Counted from the first letter of the stretch, positions 52,820 to 61,851 are shown. The stretch is DNA of 64,000 nucleotides from Formosa undariae (GCF_042427615.1 NZ_JBHMEZ010000001.1:372001-436000), one strand, 5' to 3'. Notes: generated by a model from the letters alone, not told the origin. Program-made: numbers and translations.

Positions 52820-53782
52820 CTATTTTAGTTTGATTTTTCTATTAAAAACGGGAAGTAACAGTAAAGAAAGTCCGCCACAAATTATAATTAATATGGTTTG
52901 AGACGACCACATGATCCATCCAAAAGCAACACTTGGTCCTTCAGCAATTCCGAACAATGAAAACGCTGCATAAACAGCTACTGGATACGAGCCAATACCT
53001 CCATTTGTCGCGGCAATACTGAAACTAGCAGAAATAAATCCGATAAGAATAGCGCCCATGGATATTGGTTGCAAATCGTCTAAAGCAAACGTAGTTACAT
53101 AAAACATTAACACATACATGGCCCAAATAAAAAGGGTATGTGTAATAAATAACCACTTTTTCTTCATCTTAAAAATACTTGTAACGCCTTCTAAAAGACC
53201 AGCTACAAATGTTCTGATTTTCACAGCCAATACCGAACGGCTTTTTCTAATGTAATATAAAAAAGCTAAGCCTAAAACAGCTAGTCCTAACAAGGCCATG
53301 ATAATTTTAGGTAGATTAAATTTTGAGAGAAAAAAGTTGAAAATAAAATCGAATTGTAGAAAAAGCGTCACTAAGATAATAAACATCATCACGATTAAAT
53401 CGGCTATACGCTCTGCGACTACTGAGCCAAAACCTTTTTCGAAAGGCACGCCTTCGTAGGTTGTGAGTATAGAAACTCGAGCAACTTCACCTGCTCTTGG
53501 AATTGTATAATTAATGAGATAAGCCGCAAAAACAGCCATGACACTATTGGATAACTTTACCTTATACCCCATAGGTTCTAACATAAATAACCAACGGTAG
53601 GAACGTGATAAATGACTTAACAACCCTAAAATGGCACCCAGTAAAATCCACCAATAATTAGCGTTTTTAAAATACACGATAAGCTCGTCTATAGAAACTT
53701 TAGACAAAGAATAGGCTATTAAAAAAACTCCCAATAAAATTGGGAGTGTGATTTTCAGTATTTTAGATATTTTAAAATTCAA
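52820..53782 (-). CDS. lysylphosphatidylglycerol synthase TM-domain / flippase-like membrane protein
   Basis: 320-residue integral membrane protein with about eight helices, of the LPG_synthase_TM (UPF0104/AglD-like) family. Conserved blocks: LSHLSRSYRWLFMLEPMGYKV, YLINYTIPRAGEVARVSIL, EKGFGSVVAERIADL and the C-terminal TNGGIGSYPVAVYAAFSLFGI. The catalytic aminoacyl-transfer domain of MprF is absent, so a lipid translocase role is possible. The start must be the TTG at 53782, three bases after the panD stop; no ATG upstream is in frame. It follows panD in one transcription unit. Confidence 0.88.
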   Translation of the reverse strand: MNFKISKILKITLPILLGVFLIAYSLSKVSIDELIVYFKNANYWWILLGAILGLLSHLSRSYRWLFMLEPMGYKVKLSNSVMAVFAAYLINYTIPRAGEVARVSILTTYEGVPFEKGFGSVVAERIADLIVMMFIILVTLFLQFDFIFNFFLSKFNLPKIIMALLGLAVLGLAFLYYIRKSRSVLAVKIRTFVAGLLEGVTSIFKMKKKWLFITHTLFIWAMYVLMFYVTTFALDDLQPISMGAILIGFISASFSIAATNGGIGSYPVAVYAAFSLFGIAEGPSVAFGWIMWSSQTILIIICGGLSLLLLPVFNRKIKLK

Positions 53783-53785
53783 TAA

Positions 53786-54136
53786 TTAAATTAACTTATT
53801 AGTTGCTTCGTCAGGAAAGACTAAAGCAGGTTTAAATGTCTTAGCGTCTTCCAAATCCATAATACCATATGTAATTAAGATCAACACATCTCCCGGAGCT
53901 ACACGTCTAGCAGCAGCACCGTTTAACGTAATCTCTCCACTATTACGTGGCCCAGGAATAGCATAAGTTTCTAATCGCTCACCATTGTTATTATTTACAA
54001 TCTGAACTTTTTCACCTTGAATAATGTTGGCAGCATCCATTAAATCTTCATCGATAGTTATACTACCAATATAATTTAAATCTGCTCCTGTACACTTAAC
54101 TCTGTGAATTTTCGATTTTACTACGTGAATTTGCAT
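53786..54136 (-). CDS. panD: aspartate 1-decarboxylase (PanD)
   Basis: Makes beta-alanine from aspartate for pantothenate synthesis. The 116-residue proenzyme has the self-cleavage site Gly24-Ser25 in NYIGSITID, which yields the pyruvoyl group, plus Lys9 in KSKIHRVK and the NGAAARRVAPGD block. Length is standard. It lies 13 bases after panC and overlaps a strong -7 box, so it may be transcribed both from panC and from its own near-leaderless start. Confidence 0.97.
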   Translation of the reverse strand: MQIHVVKSKIHRVKCTGADLNYIGSITIDEDLMDAANIIQGEKVQIVNNNNGERLETYAIPGPRNSGEITLNGAAARRVAPGDVLILITYGIMDLEDAKTFKPALVFPDEATNKLI

Positions 54137-54140
54137 GAGG

Positions 54141-54148
54141 CAAAGTTA
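54141..54148 (-). promoter_or_regulatory. -7 promoter box of panD (near-leaderless)
   Basis: Minus strand TAACTTTG, exact TAnnTTTG, then CCTC, then the panD ATG at 54136. It sits in the 13-base gap after panC, so it would be an internal promoter. Confidence 0.5.
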
Positions 54149-54149
54149 A

Positions 54150-54998
54150 TTAATTTAGTGCTAAATTGTCTATTAATCTTATATCGCCGGCATAAACTGC
54201 AATAAACGCACGATATAAGATATTTTCTTTTTTATTTTCTATGGTTTCTAGAGTATCAATATCTGCAATTACAAAATATTCTAATTCTAGTAACGGATGG
54301 TTCTCAAACTGACTTTTAACCCAGTCTGTCACCTCTTTAGCACGTTCTGTGCCAAACTTAATATTGGCAGATTTTAATGTTTTATAAATAAACGGGGCTG
54401 CTTCTGCATATTCCGGTTTTAATCTCACATTTCGAGAACTCATAGCTAATCCGCTAGTCTCTCGTAAGATCTCACAAGGCACAATACCTACAGGCAGTTT
54501 GTTTTTTTTGACCATTTTTTTAATAATCGCCAATTGCTGGAAATCCTTTTCTCCAAAATACGCATGATCTGGAGTTACAATTTCGAACAAACGCTTTACA
54601 ATAGTCCCAACACCATCAAAATGTCCTGGCCTAAATTCACCTTCCATTTTAAACTCTAAACCATCAAAATCATAGTTTACAGATACTACATTATCTCCAT
54701 AAACATCGTCGACAGTAGGCGCATACACTAAAATATCTTCGGATGCAGTTCCCAAAAGAGCAACATCGTTTTCCAATGTCCTTGGATAAGTAACCAAATC
54801 GTTTGGATTATTAAACTGAGTTGGGTTTACAAAAATACTCACTACTAAAGCATCATTTTCCTTTAAAGCACGCTGCACTAAAGACAAATGCCCTTTGTGT
54901 AAAGCACCCATTGTTGGAACGAATCCCAAAGTCTTACCCTGAGATCTTAGTAGTTCTATTTCCTTTTTTAATTCCGATTGTTCTGTTATTACCTTCAC
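54150..54998 (-). CDS. panC: pantothenate synthetase (PanC)
   Basis: Joins pantoate and beta-alanine with ATP to make pantothenate. The 282-residue protein has the nucleotidyltransferase HIGH-like motif HKGH at residues 34-37 (in TMGALHKGHLSLV), the FVNPTQFNNPNDL and FGEKDFQQL blocks and the SSRNVRL loop. The start is GTG at 54998; no ATG lies upstream in frame, and it gives the usual N-terminus. It is followed by panD, so two steps of one pathway are coexpressed; panB is not in the window. Divergent from the GT5 gene. Confidence 0.96.
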   Translation of the reverse strand: MKVITEQSELKKEIELLRSQGKTLGFVPTMGALHKGHLSLVQRALKENDALVVSIFVNPTQFNNPNDLVTYPRTLENDVALLGTASEDILVYAPTVDDVYGDNVVSVNYDFDGLEFKMEGEFRPGHFDGVGTIVKRLFEIVTPDHAYFGEKDFQQLAIIKKMVKKNKLPVGIVPCEILRETSGLAMSSRNVRLKPEYAEAAPFIYKTLKSANIKFGTERAKEVTDWVKSQFENHPLLELEYFVIADIDTLETIENKKENILYRAFIAVYAGDIRLIDNLALN

Positions 54999-55021
54999 CT
55001 TTAATAAAAAATTAACGGTGG

Positions 55022-55029
55022 CAAAGTTA
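55022..55029 (-). promoter_or_regulatory. -7 promoter box of panC
   Basis: Minus strand TAACTTTG, exact TAnnTTTG, 23 bases before the GTG at 54998. Confidence 0.5.
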
Positions 55030-55060
55030 TTATTTTACTAGCAATCTGCATAAAATTTTG

Positions 55061-55068
55061 TAATTTTG
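55061..55068 (+). promoter_or_regulatory. -7 promoter box of the GT5-DUF4270-glmS operon
   Basis: TAATTTTG, exact TAnnTTTG, 39 bases before the ATG at 55108. It lies back to back with the panC box, 31 bases away. Confidence 0.5.
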
Positions 55069-55107
55069 CTTGTTTTTTATTTTGAATTCTCAAAAGCCCA
55101 GTAATTT

Positions 55108-55917
55108 ATGAAAGATAAGAGGATATTATATGTATCATCTGAAGTAGTTCCTTATTTACCTGAAACAGAAATCTCTTCTATGTCGTTTGAAACGCCTAGA
55201 ATGGTAAACCAACAGGGTGGACAAATCAGGATATTTATGCCTAGATATGGAAACATTAACGAAAGGAGACATCAACTACACGAAGTTATAAGATTATCTG
55301 GTATAAACCTAGTAATTAACGACTTAGATATGCCACTTATTATAAAAGTAGCATCGATTCCAAAAGAGCGTATTCAAGTATATTTTATTGACAACGACGA
55401 ATATTTTAAACGTAAAGCAACCTTAACAGACGAGAATGGTGACTTGTTCTCGGACAACGACGAACGTGCTATTTTCTTTGCAAAAGGTGTAATAGAAACA
55501 GTAAAAAAATTAAACTGGTCTCCAGACATTATACATGTTCATGGATGGCTTGCGTCTTTACTTCCGTTGTATTTAAAAGAATATTTTGCAGGCGAACCTT
55601 TATTTAACGACAGTAAAGTTGTGACTTCAATCTACAACCAAGGATACGATGGTACGTTAAATAAAACCATGTCTGAAAAAGTGAAGTTTGATAACATTAA
55701 CGACGATGTTGTAAAAACGTTAAGTGACCCTACGTATAATAATTTAATGAAAGTAGCCATCGATTATTCCGATGCTATTATAATTGGTTCTGAAGACATT
55801 ACTCCAGAAATATCTGCACATTTAGAAGATTCTAAAAAGCCTGTTTTAGGATACAAAAACAAAGAAGAATTTGGCGAAGCGTATTCTAACTTCTACATGA
55901 ATGAAGTTTTAAAATAA
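55108..55917 (+). CDS. short glycogen/starch synthase-like (GT5 N-terminal domain) protein
   Basis: 269-residue protein that corresponds to only the N-terminal Rossmann half of GT5 glycogen synthases. Visible: ILYVSSEVVPYL, RMVNQQGGQIRIFMPRYGNINERR, DNDERAIFFAKGVIE and WSPDIIHVHGWLASLLPLYLK, which match the family. The ADP-glucose-binding KxGGL loop after the SSE(V/I) motif is missing, and the whole C-terminal half (about 200 residues) is absent. It is unlikely to elongate glycogen. It is the first gene of an operon with a DUF4270 lipoprotein and glmS, a setting that points to sugar sensing or cell-envelope synthesis. Confidence 0.88.
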   Translation: MKDKRILYVSSEVVPYLPETEISSMSFETPRMVNQQGGQIRIFMPRYGNINERRHQLHEVIRLSGINLVINDLDMPLIIKVASIPKERIQVYFIDNDEYFKRKATLTDENGDLFSDNDERAIFFAKGVIETVKKLNWSPDIIHVHGWLASLLPLYLKEYFAGEPLFNDSKVVTSIYNQGYDGTLNKTMSEKVKFDNINDDVVKTLSDPTYNNLMKVAIDYSDAIIIGSEDITPEISAHLEDSKKPVLGYKNKEEFGEAYSNFYMNEVLK

Positions 55918-55941
55918 TCCGTTTTACTTCATAAAAAATAT

Positions 55942-57570
55942 ATGAAAAAGATTTTACAAGTCATTAAACTACCTAGCATTTTCCTAGTATTGCTAACAGT
56001 TTTAATAGCATGCGATAAAGATTATAATTCCCTTGGAACAAATATAATTGGAGGGAAAGATTTTATAACAGATAGCATCGAATACCCTATAATTGCTTAC
56101 ACAAAAAAAATTAAGCCTGTACAAACTAATGGTTTGTCTTCGAACTTAATTGGTGCTTATAATAATCCAGAATACGGATTAACCACAGCAAGTGTAGTTT
56201 CGCAAATGGTACCACTTAATTACCTTCCTTATTTCGGAGAAAATCCTGAAATAACATCTGTTACATTAACGTTACCCTATTTTTCTACAGCAACAGAAAT
56301 TGACGAAGAGGGTGCAACAACGTATAAATTAGATTCTGTATTTGGAGATTCTCCAATAAAGTTATCTATTTACGAAAACAAATATTATTTAAGAGATACC
56401 GATCCAAGTTCTAATTTTGAAGAAGGACAACTTTATTATTCGAACTCAAACGAAACCATAAATTTCGATAATTTTAAAGGTGAGTTGTTATACTATAACG
56501 ATAATTTTTATCCAAGTAAGGATGAAATCGTAATTAAAGAGTACGATGAAGAAACCGAAGAAGATGTAGTTTCAGAACGATTATCTCCAAGATTACAAGT
56601 CGACCTATTAAACACTAATGAGTATTGGGAAAAATTAATCTTTGACAAAGAAGATAGCCCAGAATTAAGTAATCAAAATAATTTCGTTGATTATTTTAGA
56701 GGTATTTATATAAAAGCTGAAGCTATAGACGATAAAGGGAATCAAATTCTGATAAACTTTAATTCGTCTAGTGCTAACATCGTAATAAACTATACCTATA
56801 GCTCGCCTACTGATACAGATACTGACGATGATACCGAGGACGAAGTCTTAGAAGGAACTTATACGCTAAACTTTAATACAAATAGAATTAACACTTACGA
56901 TAGCGATATCGAATTTACAGACGGTAATGCCCTTACTGGAGATTCTAATTTATACATTAAAGGAGGTGAAGGATCTATGGCAATTATCAGCTTATTTGAA
57001 GGTCCTGACGAAGATGGAGATGGTGAACCAGATAGTTATTTGGAGGATTTCTTATCTCATAAAGACGAATGGCTTATTAACGAAGCACAATTAATCCTGT
57101 ATGAAGACGCTAGTAAGATACACCCAGGAAAAGATAAAGAAAAAGACGAACATCTCTACCATACGTACGACAGAATATTTGCCTACGATGCAACTAATAA
57201 CACGACTTTAATAGACTACGCATTCGATCCTACATCTAATACTACGTCCCCATTAAATTCTAAAATCATACATTTAGGACAACGTCTTGAAAGTGGAAGC
57301 ACTTATAAATACAAAATAAGATTAACAGAGCATCTTAAAAATATTTTAGAGAAAGATTCAACAAACACAAAAATTGGGTTAGTTTTATCAACGAATGTTA
57401 ATAATACTTTAAATGCACGCATTTTGAACAGTGAAGGAGACGTAGTAACTACAATTCCAGAAGGAGCTATTTTAACTCCAAAAGGAACTATTTTACACGG
57501 AAGTCACTCTAGTGTTCCAAATAATTTACGTGCAAAACTAGAAATTTATTATACCGAACCTGAAAACTAA
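55942..57570 (+). CDS. DUF4270 family lipoprotein
   Basis: 542-residue predicted outer-membrane lipoprotein, lipobox ending at Cys24 (VLIAC). The beginning of the mature part (YNSLGTNIIGGKDFITDSIEYPIIAYT) and the beta-rich body with NSNETINFDNF and GGEGSMAIISLF are typical of DUF4270. It contains an acidic Asp/Glu linker near residues 290-302. Function is not known. It lies between the GT5-like gene (24-base gap) and glmS (6-base gap), an arrangement suggestive of envelope polysaccharide work. Confidence 0.9.
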   Translation: MKKILQVIKLPSIFLVLLTVLIACDKDYNSLGTNIIGGKDFITDSIEYPIIAYTKKIKPVQTNGLSSNLIGAYNNPEYGLTTASVVSQMVPLNYLPYFGENPEITSVTLTLPYFSTATEIDEEGATTYKLDSVFGDSPIKLSIYENKYYLRDTDPSSNFEEGQLYYSNSNETINFDNFKGELLYYNDNFYPSKDEIVIKEYDEETEEDVVSERLSPRLQVDLLNTNEYWEKLIFDKEDSPELSNQNNFVDYFRGIYIKAEAIDDKGNQILINFNSSSANIVINYTYSSPTDTDTDDDTEDEVLEGTYTLNFNTNRINTYDSDIEFTDGNALTGDSNLYIKGGEGSMAIISLFEGPDEDGDGEPDSYLEDFLSHKDEWLINEAQLILYEDASKIHPGKDKEKDEHLYHTYDRIFAYDATNNTTLIDYAFDPTSNTTSPLNSKIIHLGQRLESGSTYKYKIRLTEHLKNILEKDSTNTKIGLVLSTNVNNTLNARILNSEGDVVTTIPEGAILTPKGTILHGSHSSVPNNLRAKLEIYYTEPEN

Positions 57571-57576
57571 AATTAT

Positions 57577-59427
57577 ATGTGTGGTATTGTAGGATATATT
57601 GGTCATAGACAAGCTTACCCAATAGTAATCAACGGACTTAAACGTTTAGAATACCGTGGTTACGATAGTGCCGGTATTGCAATTTACGATGGAGAAACTT
57701 TAAAAGTTTGCAAAACGAAAGGTAAAGTTTCGGATCTGGAAGCACGTGTCGAGAAAGAAATTTTTACTAAAGGTACCGTTGCTATTGGACATACAAGATG
57801 GGCAACTCATGGTATTCCCAACGATGTAAACTCTCATCCTCATTATTCAAATTCAGGAGATTTAGTAATTATCCATAACGGAATTATTGAAAACTACGAG
57901 TCTCTTAAAAAAGAATTAATTACTAGAGGATACACTTTTAAATCGGACACAGATACTGAAGTCTTAATAAACCTGATTGAAGAAGTAAAAAAACAAGAAA
58001 AAGGCATAAAACTAGGAAAAGCAGTTCAGATTGCTTTAAACCAAGTTGTAGGTGCTTACGCCATTGCTGTTTTCGATAAAAATAAACCTAACGAAATTAT
58101 TGCTGCTAGACTGGGAAGTCCGTTGGCAATAGGTGTTGGGGAAAACGAATTTTTTATAGCTAGTGATGCCTCTCCATTTTTAGAGTTTACTAAAAATGCG
58201 ATTTATCTTGAAGATGAAGAGATGGCAATTATTCGCTTAGGAAAAGAGATTAAAATTAGAAAAATAAAAGACGACACTATGGTCGATCCTTACATTCAAG
58301 AACTTCAATTAAACCTGGAGCAAATTGAAAAAGGAGGATACGAGCATTTCATGTTGAAAGAAATTTACGAGCAACCTAGTGCAATTCTAGATACTTTTAG
58401 AGGACGATTATTGGCTAATGAAGGCATTATAAAAATGTCTGGAATTGAAGATAACATGAAAAAATTCCTAAACGCTGACCGTATTATTATTGTCGCGTGT
58501 GGAACATCATGGCATGCTGGATTAGTTGCAGAATATATTTTTGAAGATTTAGCACGTATTCCTGTAGAAGTAGAATACGCGTCAGAATTTAGATATAGAA
58601 ATCCTGTAATCACAGAAAAAGATATCGTGATTGCGATCTCACAATCTGGAGAAACAGCAGACACTTTAGCCGCTATTAAATTGGCAAAATCTAAAGGTGC
58701 ATTTGTATTTGGAGTTTGTAATGTTGTAGGATCATCTATCGCTAGAGAAAGTGATGCTGGAGCTTATACCCATGCCGGACCAGAAATAGGTGTCGCCTCT
58801 ACAAAAGCATTCACTACTCAAATTACAGTATTAACTTTAATGGCATTACGATTAGCAAGAGCAAAAGGCACAATGTCTAGTTCTGATTTCCGTCGTCATT
58901 TAATCGAGTTAGAACTTATACCAGATAAAGTAAGAAAAGCTTTAGAATCGGATGCTTACGTTAAAACTGTAGCAGACATTTATAAAGACGCTAAAAACTG
59001 TTTATATTTAGGAAGAGGTTACAACTTCCCTGTAGCTTTAGAAGGTGCATTAAAATTAAAAGAGATCTCTTATATTCACGCCGAAGGTTATCCTGCTGCA
59101 GAAATGAAACATGGCCCTATTGCTTTAATAGACGAGCAAATGCCAGTTATTGTTATTGCAACTAAAAAAGGACATTACGAAAAGGTCGTGAGTAACATTC
59201 AAGAAATTAAATCTAGAAGTGGTAAAATTATAGGTATTGTTACCGAGGGAGACGAAAGTGTAAGAAACCTTGCAGATCACGTGATTGAGGTTCCTGACTG
59301 TTCAGAATCTTTATCACCGTTATTAACTACGATTCCGCTTCAATTATTATCGTACCATATCGCGGTTAAATTAGGAAGAAACGTAGATCAACCTCGTAAC
59401 TTAGCAAAATCGGTTACTGTAGAATAA
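57577..59427 (+). CDS. glmS: glutamine-fructose-6-phosphate aminotransferase (isomerizing)
   Basis: Makes glucosamine-6-phosphate from fructose-6-phosphate and glutamine, the first step to peptidoglycan and LPS amino sugars. The 616-residue protein has Cys2 at the N-terminus (MCGIVGYIG) as the glutamine amidotransferase nucleophile, the GHTRWATHG motif, two SIS sugar-isomerase domains (VACGTSWHAGLVAEYIF, near 307-323, and YLGRGYNFPVALEGALKLKE, near 476-495) and the C-terminal PRNLAKSVTVE. No glmS ribozyme or clear leader is seen. It ends the operon with a strong terminator. Confidence 0.98.
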   Translation: MCGIVGYIGHRQAYPIVINGLKRLEYRGYDSAGIAIYDGETLKVCKTKGKVSDLEARVEKEIFTKGTVAIGHTRWATHGIPNDVNSHPHYSNSGDLVIIHNGIIENYESLKKELITRGYTFKSDTDTEVLINLIEEVKKQEKGIKLGKAVQIALNQVVGAYAIAVFDKNKPNEIIAARLGSPLAIGVGENEFFIASDASPFLEFTKNAIYLEDEEMAIIRLGKEIKIRKIKDDTMVDPYIQELQLNLEQIEKGGYEHFMLKEIYEQPSAILDTFRGRLLANEGIIKMSGIEDNMKKFLNADRIIIVACGTSWHAGLVAEYIFEDLARIPVEVEYASEFRYRNPVITEKDIVIAISQSGETADTLAAIKLAKSKGAFVFGVCNVVGSSIARESDAGAYTHAGPEIGVASTKAFTTQITVLTLMALRLARAKGTMSSSDFRRHLIELELIPDKVRKALESDAYVKTVADIYKDAKNCLYLGRGYNFPVALEGALKLKEISYIHAEGYPAAEMKHGPIALIDEQMPVIVIATKKGHYEKVVSNIQEIKSRSGKIIGIVTEGDESVRNLADHVIEVPDCSESLSPLLTTIPLQLLSYHIAVKLGRNVDQPRNLAKSVTVE

Positions 59428-59451
59428 TATACATTTTCTTAAATTTATATA

Positions 59452-59488
59452 AAAAAGGCATTTAAACATTAGTTTTAAATGCCTTTTT
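59452..59488 (+). terminator. terminator after glmS
   Basis: AAAAAGGCATTTAAA (59452-59466) and TTTAAATGCCTTTTT (59474-59488) form a long perfect stem with a 7-base loop, then a T-run, 24 bases past the glmS stop. Confidence 0.9.
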
Positions 59489-59746
59489 CTATTTCCCAAT
59501 ATGTGGTTTAAATTTTTGCGGATTAAAAAAAACAAGCATAATAGTTTAATGTAAATCCTAACCTGCAAGCCTTTGCAACGGCTAATTTTAGTACTAAAAA
59601 CAAGCAAACTATAAAGAGACATGTTGTTAATGGTAATGAAATACTATCCGAACATTGAAGAATCCCGAATTATTATAATTGAAGCCAGATTACACAAGAA
59701 ACTACCTAGCTTTGCTTCAATAAATTAATTAAACACATCAAAATAT
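59489..59746. other. spacer between two terminators (possible small RNA)
   Basis: 258 bases with no convincing coding frame. It starts after the glmS terminator and ends at a second, separate hairpin terminator at 59747-59772. A lone second terminator suggests a short transcript in between, but no promoter, tRNA-like or known RNA fold was recognised. Confidence 0.3.
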
Positions 59747-59772
59747 AACGTCTTCAATCTGAAGGCGTTTTT
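59747..59772 (+). terminator. second terminator upstream of atpD
   Basis: AACGTCTTCA (59747-59756), loop ATC, TGAAGGCGTT (59760-59769, one G-U pair), then TTT. It lies 259 bases after the glmS terminator and 48 bases before the atpD -7 box, so it is not a plain glmS terminator. Confidence 0.7.
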
Positions 59773-59819
59773 AGTACCATAAAAAACCAAAAAACATATT
59801 TTTTTTAAATTTAAACTAT

Positions 59820-59827
59820 TATATTTG
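59820..59827 (+). promoter_or_regulatory. -7 promoter box of atpD
   Basis: TATATTTG, exact TAnnTTTG, 61 bases before the atpD ATG. Confidence 0.6.
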
Positions 59828-59888
59828 CTCCGCGAAAAACTAGTTTTTTCTCAAAAAAATCAAGCAAAAATCTATAAATAATTAAGTA

Positions 59889-61397
59889 ATGTCAAAAGTT
59901 ACAGGTAAAGTTGCACAAATCGTTGGTCCAGTTATCGATGTTGTATTCGACTCTGAAGGAGCTCTTCCAAAAATTTACGATTCATTAGAAATTACAAAAG
60001 CAGATGGTACACTTCTTATATTAGAAGTACAATCTCACATTGGTGAAGATATGGTTCGTACTATCGCGATGGACTCTTCAGATGGATTAAGTAGAGGGAC
60101 AGAAGTTGTGGCTACAGGTTCACCAATACAAATGCCAATTGGAGATGACGTATATGGTAGACTTTTCAATGTAATTGGAGATGCTATTGATGGTTTAGGA
60201 AACTTGCCAAAAACAGGTAAGTCTGGATTACCAATCCACAGACAAGCACCTAGATTCGAAGATTTATCAACGTCTACTGAAGTTTTATTCACAGGGATTA
60301 AAGTAATCGACTTAATTGAGCCTTACGCAAAAGGGGGTAAAATTGGTTTATTCGGTGGTGCTGGTGTTGGTAAAACAGTATTAATTCAGGAATTGATTAA
60401 CAATATTGCAAAGGGTCACGGTGGACTTTCAGTTTTTGCTGGAGTTGGAGAAAGAACTCGTGAAGGAAATGACCTTTTAAGAGAGATGTTAGAGTCAGGT
60501 ATTATTAAATACGGAGACGACTTTATGCACTCTATGGAAAATGGAGGATGGGATTTATCTAAAGTAGATAAAAACCTGATGAAAGAATCTAAAGCAACTT
60601 TCGTATTCGGACAAATGAACGAACCACCTGGAGCACGTGCTCGTGTTGCATTATCTGGTTTATCTATCGCAGAATATTTCCGTGATGGTGCTGGAGATGG
60701 TCAAGGAAAAGACGTTCTTTTCTTCGTAGATAACATTTTCCGTTTTACACAAGCTGGTTCAGAAGTATCTGCATTATTAGGTCGTATGCCTTCTGCTGTA
60801 GGTTACCAACCAACATTAGCAACAGAAATGGGTGCAATGCAAGAACGTATTACATCAACTAAAACAGGATCTATTACATCTGTACAAGCGGTTTACGTAC
60901 CTGCAGATGATTTAACTGACCCTGCTCCTGCTACAACCTTTGCTCACTTAGATGCTACAACCGTATTATCTCGTAAGATTGCAGAACTTGGTATTTATCC
61001 AGCGGTAGATCCGTTAGATTCTACATCAAGAATTTTAACTGCAGATATCTTAGGAAAAGATCATTACGAATGTGCTCAAAACGTAAAAGAGTTATTACAA
61101 CGCTATAAAGAATTACAAGATATTATTGCTATTCTTGGTATGGAAGAATTATCTGAAGAAGATAAATTAGCCGTAGGTAGAGCAAGACGTGTACAACGTT
61201 TCTTATCTCAACCATTCCACGTTGCAGAACAATTTACAGGTCTTAAAGGTGTGTTAGTAGATATCAAAGAAACAATTAAAGGATTTAATATGATTATGGC
61301 TGGTGAATTAGATCACTTACCAGAAGCAGCATTTAACCTTAAAGGTTCTATTGAAGAAGCTATCGAAACTGGAGATAAAATGTTAGCAGAAGCATAA
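59889..61397 (+). CDS. atpD: F1Fo ATP synthase subunit beta
   Basis: Catalytic subunit of the F1 head. The 502-residue protein has the N-terminal barrel, Walker A GGAGVGKT at residues 156-163, the catalytic Glu in AGVGERTREG, the Walker B segment VLFFVDNIFRFTQAGSEVSALL, and the DELSEED-like ELSEEDK. Length is standard. In this organism it is paired only with atpC; the other ATP synthase genes are not in the window, a split that is common in Bacteroidota. Confidence 0.98.
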   Translation: MSKVTGKVAQIVGPVIDVVFDSEGALPKIYDSLEITKADGTLLILEVQSHIGEDMVRTIAMDSSDGLSRGTEVVATGSPIQMPIGDDVYGRLFNVIGDAIDGLGNLPKTGKSGLPIHRQAPRFEDLSTSTEVLFTGIKVIDLIEPYAKGGKIGLFGGAGVGKTVLIQELINNIAKGHGGLSVFAGVGERTREGNDLLREMLESGIIKYGDDFMHSMENGGWDLSKVDKNLMKESKATFVFGQMNEPPGARARVALSGLSIAEYFRDGAGDGQGKDVLFFVDNIFRFTQAGSEVSALLGRMPSAVGYQPTLATEMGAMQERITSTKTGSITSVQAVYVPADDLTDPAPATTFAHLDATTVLSRKIAELGIYPAVDPLDSTSRILTADILGKDHYECAQNVKELLQRYKELQDIIAILGMEELSEEDKLAVGRARRVQRFLSQPFHVAEQFTGLKGVLVDIKETIKGFNMIMAGELDHLPEAAFNLKGSIEEAIETGDKMLAEA

Positions 61398-61470
61398 TTA
61401 GTTAATTGTTTAAATTGTTGGTCGTTAATTAAACGATCAGCCATAAACAAATAACAAACAACTATATAAT

Positions 61471-61764
61471 ATGTATTTAGAAATTGTATCGCCAGAAGCT
61501 ACTTTATTTAGTTCGGAAATAGATGCCGTTACTGTACCTGGTGCCGATGGAGAGTTTGAAATGCTTAATCATCACGCGGCTATAGTATCGCTTCTAACAG
61601 CTGGAATTGTAAAAATAAAAGTACACTCTCAAGCACATTTAGATTACGATGAATTGCATCCTGAAGTTATTCCTCATATGTCAGACACTAAAATGTTGAC
61701 TGTGGCTATTAAATCTGGAACTTTAGAATCTAAAGACAATAAAATTATAATCTTAGCGGATTAA
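61471..61764 (+). CDS. atpC: F1Fo ATP synthase subunit epsilon
   Basis: Central-stalk subunit that regulates and couples rotation. At 97 residues it is short: it has the N-terminal beta-sandwich (YLEIVSPEATLFSSEIDAVTV, PGADGEFEMLNHHAAIVSLL) but lacks the C-terminal two-helix regulatory domain of E. coli epsilon, a form frequent in Bacteroidota. An insertion (HSQAHLDYDELHPEVIPH) sits between strands. It is 73 bases after atpD and ends at a strong terminator. Confidence 0.95.
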   Translation: MYLEIVSPEATLFSSEIDAVTVPGADGEFEMLNHHAAIVSLLTAGIVKIKVHSQAHLDYDELHPEVIPHMSDTKMLTVAIKSGTLESKDNKIIILAD

Positions 61765-61782
61765 AAATTTTATCACTCATAT

Positions 61783-61820
61783 AAAAAACGCCTCAAAAAT
61801 TTAATTTTTGAGGCGTTTTT
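61783..61820 (+). terminator. terminator after atpC
   Basis: AACGCCTCAAAAATT and AATTTTTGAGGCGTT form an almost loop-less long stem followed by a T-run, 18 bases past the atpC stop. It can also act for the convergent minus-strand operon. Confidence 0.9.
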
Positions 61821-61851
61821 AGTTATATCAAACTAGGAACTTGTTTAGTCC

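Noticed and set aside
59401..59622. 73-codon minus-strand frame crossing the glmS terminator
   Set aside because: It overlaps the glmS 3' end and the terminator hairpin, has a poor composition and no family resemblance; better explained as chance.
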